Assembly (NCBI GenBank): GCA_022578965.1
Contig: MU401009.1
Coordinates: 1 to 13,725, forward strand
DNA length: 13,725 bases
Direction of reading: 5' to 3'
Origin: Xylaria sp. FL1777
Lineage: Eukaryota; Ascomycota; Sordariomycetes; Xylariales; Xylariaceae
The notes under the pieces are model-generated. The model was given only the letters and a program-made list of their open reading frames with translations, made no database searches and was not told where the DNA came from. Below, one piece after another: positions 9,960 through 13,725 of the stretch. The position numbers and the translations under genes were made by a program. Position 1 is the first letter of the stretch, and every line of letters starts with the position of its first letter.

Positions 9960-10620
9960 TAAACAGCTTTCTTAAAAATAACTATACTATATAATAGTTT
10001 TTTTATTGCTTTTTTTATACTTTTTATTATAGCTTTTATTTTTTTTTATTAAATATTTTAAACTTTATTATAAATTTAAAAGCATAAATTTAATATAACT
10101 AATTTTTTTTTTTTATAAGTTACAACTATGTTTTATTATTTTCTCTATTTTTTATAATAGTAAGCTAGTTTAATAATATAACTTATAATATATAGAACTA
10201 CTTAAATATAAAGTATAATATAAAACTTAAGTTTACTAATTACTTAAAAATAGTTATTAATTAATATAGTGCTTTAGCATATAATACTATTTTTGTTTAA
10301 TTAAGTATATATTAATATAAAATAACTATAGTAAATAGCTTAACATATTATAATGCGTTTTTTTTTGCTTATATTAACCCTTATTTTAAACAAATTACTT
10401 TAAAACTAATAAAAATACTATATTAGTAAATAATATTTTAAATTGTTTAAAAATCTTTATAAAACTTAGTATATTTATTTTTAATGTTAAACAAAACGAT
10501 TTAAATTAGCATTAGCTTTTTATAGTAATTATAACTAGTGTTATAAATTATATATATATTTAACTTACTTAAAAATAAAAATAAAAGGCATTAATTTTTT
10601 TTTTTATTTGTTTTTTATAG

Positions 10621-11565
10621 TATAACCTAAGAACTAAAAGTTTAGTTTTTGCTTTTATAGTTGTTATTATTTTAACTAAAATTAACAAAAAACAATAAGT
10701 ATTAACGTTAGCTTTAATTTATATGCTTAGCTTAGTATAATATATTGCTAAAAAAGTACTTAGTAATACAATTTGCTATTAATACATTAATATAATAAAT
10801 ATTATCAATTTTACTAATTGTAATAAAAAAAACTTAAATATTAAAAATATAAACTTAATAACTTTTATTATTAGTAAAAATAAAAAAAACTTTATATTTT
10901 ATATTATAGCTAATATAATTAAGTTTGCTAGCACTAAAAAGCTAAGTTTACTGTTTATAGCTAATTTATTATTATTATGTTGCTAAAAGCATATTTAAAA
11001 ACAATTAGCATTTATTATAGCATTAAAGCATACTAGTATAATTATAACTATTATTAAAGAAAACATAGCTAACTTAAAAACTAAAACTTTGCTTTGTATT
11101 CTTTAAATTGCAAAATTTATTAATAAAAGCTTATTTATTATTTAGTTGCTTATTATATTAATACTTTTTAAGCACTTTATTTTTAAAAACAGAAATATAA
11201 TTAATGCTAAAACTAAAAGTGTTTTTTGCATATTTTTTAGTTAAAGCTTTACTAAAACAATAATATTAATAATAAACGTTTTAAATATAATGTTATTTTT
11301 TAATATTACTAATATAAATATTTTAGCATTTTTAACTTAGTTTACTAATTTAAAAACAACTAATAAAAATAATATTAACTTTAATTTAGCTTTAAATAAA
11401 AATAATAATAATAAAGCTATTGCTTTTATGCATAATTTTTATAAAAAGGTTTATGCAATTAACAAAAGTACAAAAGATAATATATTGCTTATAATTATGC
11501 GTTGCTTAAAACGCAGTATTTTAAAGGCCTATAAAAAAAAAGCAATAGTTAAAAAGAAAAAATAA
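10621..11565 (+). pseudogene. Decayed reading frame A (unknown protein, probable transposon ORF)
   Basis: One plus-strand frame of 315 codons carries nine internal stops (first bases 10696, 10738, 10780, 10984, 10996, 11104, 11143, 11242 and 11338) before TAA at 11563-11565. About thirty would be expected at the local background. Seven are TAA and two TAG among the internal stops from 10984 on, as expected if Gln (CAA/CAG) or Trp (TGG) codons were hit by C-to-T change. Open runs are 67 codons (10783-10983) and 74 codons (11341-11562). Retained G/C codons give A, S, T, H, C, R and one each of E and D. The C-terminus is basic, with KAYKKKAIVKKKK before the stop. SFTK (11245) with FFN (11296) and that tail loosely recall the end of fungal pogo-type DDE transposases. 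I could not place the DDE motifs upstream, so no family is assigned. The true start is unknown and the sequence is not expected to be functional. Confidence 0.5.
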
Positions 11566-11617
11566 TGGATTTTTTTGTTATATCTTAGTATAAATTAATG
11601 AATGTTTTTTTTTTTAA

Positions 11618-11860
11618 GCTATAAGTTTTGTTTTTTGCTTATTAAATTATATTAAAAAAAATTATAAAATTTTGTTGTATAATATTATTATAGCTATACT
11701 GCTACTTACTTTATATAATATAATATTACTATTTACTTTTAACTTTGCTTTTATTTATATTTATTTATATTTAGTTATATTTACACTAGTATATTTAATT
11801 CTTTATATAAGTTTTAAAACTATTCTTAAAATATATTTTATTATGTATTTATTAAATTAA
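11618..11860 (+). pseudogene. Short hydrophobic open frame downstream of relic A
   Basis: This plus-strand frame, one base off relic A, is free of stops for 80 codons and ends at TAA 11858-11860. The product is almost wholly I, L, Y, F, N and K, with little sign of retained G/C codons. It has a TTG (11672) but no early ATG. It could be a frameshifted tail of the same decayed element, or a chance run in T-rich sequence. The hydrophobic composition follows from base composition and should not be read as a membrane protein. Confidence 0.15.
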
Positions 11861-12754
11861 TAAAGCTAAACTATTATAATATATATTCTAAGTTATATAA
11901 AGCTTTAAAACAGATTAAAAAAAAAAAAATATTTATTTTTTTTAATTTGCTACTATACTGTTAAAAATATGTTAAATATAAATAATACTATTAAACTAAT
12001 GTTTTAAAATATTAATTTTATTAAGCTTTTTAATAACTTTTTTTTTATTTTTTTTTTAGTTTTATATATATATTTTTACTGCTACTAATACTATATTTTG
12101 CATTATATAATTCTTTGAGTTGTTTAAAAACATTAAAAGAATATATAGTTAATAAAACTCATTTTTAGCTTTTTTTTTTATTGCTTGCTATTATATCTTA
12201 ATGCTTTGCTATGCTATATAAAGTAATAGTTTAAAAATTAGTTTTTATATTTAAGTATAGCTATATATTTACTTATAATAGTAGTTTTTAAGTAAGTAGC
12301 TACATACTTTGCTATAAATTTTACTAAAAATTAAAAAAATAATATATAATAAAATTAATAAATAAAAGAAATAGTAAATATACTTTAATTTATTTTACTT
12401 AATTAAAACTTATATTTTTAAAACAATTATTATTATATTAAGTATAATATATACTATTGTTGTTAATTTTGCAATAATAACGTTATTTTATAATAATTAC
12501 TTATATTAATAAAACTTATTATAAAACTACTAAGTATAGTAAAGCATATTAATTATATTTTTAGTTTATTTGTTGTTTACTTGCAGCTAATTTTTTTGCA
12601 TAAGCTTAAATAGCTATATTAGTTGTTTTTATTTAGCTAGGTTGTTTACTTTTATATACCTAGATATATTTTTATTTTTGCTTTTTTTTTTTTTTGGCTG
12701 TTATATATATATTTTACCTACTTTTTAGTACTTTTGTTTTATTTGCTTAAACAA

Positions 12755-12771
12755 AGAACTATAATAGTTCT
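12755..12771. repeat. Inverted repeat, 7-bp arms, 3-base loop
   Basis: AGAACTA and its exact complement TAGTTCT flank TAA. Allowing a two-base bulge, further A-T and one C-G pairs extend the stem. It contains GA and TC steps that are rare here. There is no associated gene, so a terminator role is not claimed. Confidence 0.5.
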
Positions 12772-13576
12772 GTTTTAATTTTTACGTTTATATATAATTT
12801 TTAAAAGGCTATACATTAGCAATAAAGTTTAGCTTTTTTTATAGCAATAATTGTATTAGCTATTATATTTATATAACTTGCTGCTATTTTAAAATTGCGT
12901 AAAAATAATTAGTTATATATAAAAAATTTGCGCTATTAGCTATTAGTATATAAAGCTTGTAGTACTTAAACTATAGTTTTTTTTGCTTTTTTTAAATGTT
13001 ATTATAATGTATACTTTGCTATAAAAATTATACGTTAAAATACTTTTTTTTTTAAAGCTTTAAAACTATAAGCTAAACAATAGCTTTGCTTTTGTGCTTT
13101 TTTGCTTAACTTTTAAACATAATAATTATAAACGCATTTATTATTAAAAAGCGCATTATTTTAAGCAAACTTATTAATAATAAACTTAAACTAAAGCTTT
13201 TTTATGTTATAAACTAGCTTAACTTATTTAGTACGCTATTAAAGATGTTTATTTTTAAAGTAAAGTTAAGTTATAAAAAAATAGCTGCTAAGTTATAGTT
13301 ATAAATAAAAGCTTAATATTATTAATTTTTAAGTTCTTTTAAAAAGTATTAAAAAAAAACTTATTTTTATATAGTAAATATTAAACTATTTTTTTATAAT
13401 TAAGCTTTTTTTACTTTGCTATAACTTTAGTTTTTAATAAAATAACTTTTTTTAAAGTGCTTTATTTTTAAAGCATAGTAATGCTTTTTTTTTTAAGTTT
13501 ACTAAGTGCTTTAGTGCATAAAGCATAGTTTGTAGTTATTAAAAATATTTTAGTTTGCAAAGTTAGCTACTTTTGC

Positions 13577-13600
13577 TTTTTTTTTTTTTTTTTTTTTTTT
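13577..13600. repeat. T24 homopolymer
   Basis: Twenty-four consecutive T bases (A24 on the minus strand), followed by AAGCG. It could be slippage or the poly(A) end of a minus-strand retroelement. Confidence 0.85.
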
Positions 13601-13685
13601 AAGCGTTTTATTATTTAGGTTTTTGTTTTTTAATATTAATAAATAAGCATTTTTGCTTTTCTTGCTAGCCCTTTTTTTATTAATT

Positions 13686-13687
<2 letters not shown>

Positions 13688-13721
<34 letters not shown>
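13688..13721. repeat. T34 homopolymer at right edge
   Basis: Thirty-four consecutive T bases form the longest homopolymer of the window and lie four bases from its end. Read on the minus strand it is a poly(A). A LINE- or SINE-like 3' tail, simple slippage, or a length-uncertain assembly edge are all possible. Confidence 0.85.
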
Positions 13722-13723
<2 letters not shown>

Positions 13724-13725
13724 TT

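Larger units (their letters stand above)
9113..10620. other. Gene-free AT-rich stretch
   Basis: I support no gene. The stretch contains the second dispersed-repeat copy with a 14-bp palindrome and a (TA)13 tract. The frame that becomes open at 10621 is stop-dense just before it, with six stops in the twenty codons 10561-10620. This sets the left limit of the relic that follows. Confidence 0.5.
1..13725. other. AT-rich, gene-free isochore with RIP-like mutation signature
   Basis: The whole window is dominated by A and T, with TAA and TAG in every frame. In 240 sampled bases (1-60 and 5041-5220) I count CT+AG 28, TC+GA 3 and CC+GG 1. In the 120 bases 1-60 and 5101-5160, TA is 23 and AT 15. TGA was met only about three times on the forward strand (near 1174, 11599 and 12116). 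Saturating C-to-T change on both strands is the hallmark of repeat-induced point mutation in filamentous ascomycetes, and leaves AT-rich blocks of dead transposons. The fungal assignment is inferred from this and from the absence of any organellar or bacterial gene. An AT-rich protist or a centromeric block remains possible. Confidence 0.7.
11861..13725. other. Gene-free AT-rich stretch with T homopolymers
   Basis: No gene is supported. Plus frame 1 across 12781-13080 has nine stops in 100 codons, which is background. The stretch contains a small inverted repeat at 12755-12771 (AGAACTA, TAA loop, TAGTTCT) and ends in long T runs. Confidence 0.5.

Noticed and set aside
10999..11250. Catalytic DDE segment in relic A
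   Set aside because: An HTS tripeptide near 11029 first looked like the conserved HTTH-L-Q-P-L-D region of pogo-type transposases. The following Ile codons cannot be derived from the expected His, Gln and Pro codons by C-to-T or G-to-A changes.
11672..11860. 62-residue hydrophobic ORF as a membrane protein
   Set aside because: It starts at TTG, and its I/L/Y/F content follows directly from T-rich sequence. There is no retained motif.
12781..13080. Plus-strand frame with a few long open runs as another gene relic
   Set aside because: Nine stops in 100 codons equals the background rate.
1..13725. Mitochondrial, plastid or bacterial origin
   Set aside because: Organellar DNA of this length would carry recognisable genes or tRNAs. 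None is seen, and stops fill every frame under the usual codes, including codes that read TGA as sense, since the stops are TAA and TAG.
1..13725. TATA boxes, promoters and terminator hairpins
   Set aside because: TATA and A/T runs occur everywhere at this composition, and no intact gene gives them a context. They cannot be distinguished from background.

Overview
This window is about 13.7 kb of extremely AT-rich DNA with no intact gene that I can support. Stop codons fill all six frames, almost always as TAA or TAG. TGA (and TCA on the forward strand) is nearly absent. No tRNA, rRNA, CRISPR array, bacterial operon or organellar gene is recognisable. The composition is that of an AT-rich, gene-free isochore in a eukaryotic nuclear genome. 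A filamentous ascomycete fungus whose transposon-derived DNA has been saturated with C-to-T changes, as in repeat-induced point mutation (RIP), fits best. TA steps exceed AT steps (23 against 15 in lines 1-60 and 5101-5160). In four sampled lines (240 bases) CT+AG steps number 28 but TC+GA only 3, so surviving cytosines almost all follow a purine. The organism is an inference, because no conserved gene identifies it.

Layout. Bases 1-1357 hold only simple repeats such as (TTAA)n. Bases 1358-2071 on the minus strand keep a stop-poor reading frame with a 95-codon open stretch and Lys/Ser-rich tracts, read as a decayed protein gene. Bases 2072-5061 show no supported gene, apart from a local duplication at 2465-2609 and a few short GC-containing palindromes. 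Bases 5062-5367 on the plus strand form a second decayed frame, with a weaker possible continuation in the same frame to about 6246. Bases 6247-8770 hold nothing codable that I could find. Bases 8771-9112 hold a diverged duplication with four tandem units of about 32 bp, each centred on an imperfect palindrome related to AGCACGTGCT. Bases 9113-10620 hold a 14-bp palindrome, a (TA)13 tract and no gene. Bases 10621-11565 on the plus strand are the clearest gene relic: 315 codons in one frame with only nine internal stops. A short hydrophobic open frame follows at 11618-11860. Bases 11861-13725 are gene-free and end in long T homopolymers.

Nothing here looks like a working gene set. The best reading is a graveyard of mobile-element or repeated coding sequence converted to AT-rich heterochromatin-type DNA. 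The points worth following are the dinucleotide signature, which depends on the base 5' of the cytosine and not only on the 3' base used in standard RIP indices, the ancestry of the three stop-poor frames, and the palindrome-cored repeat cluster.
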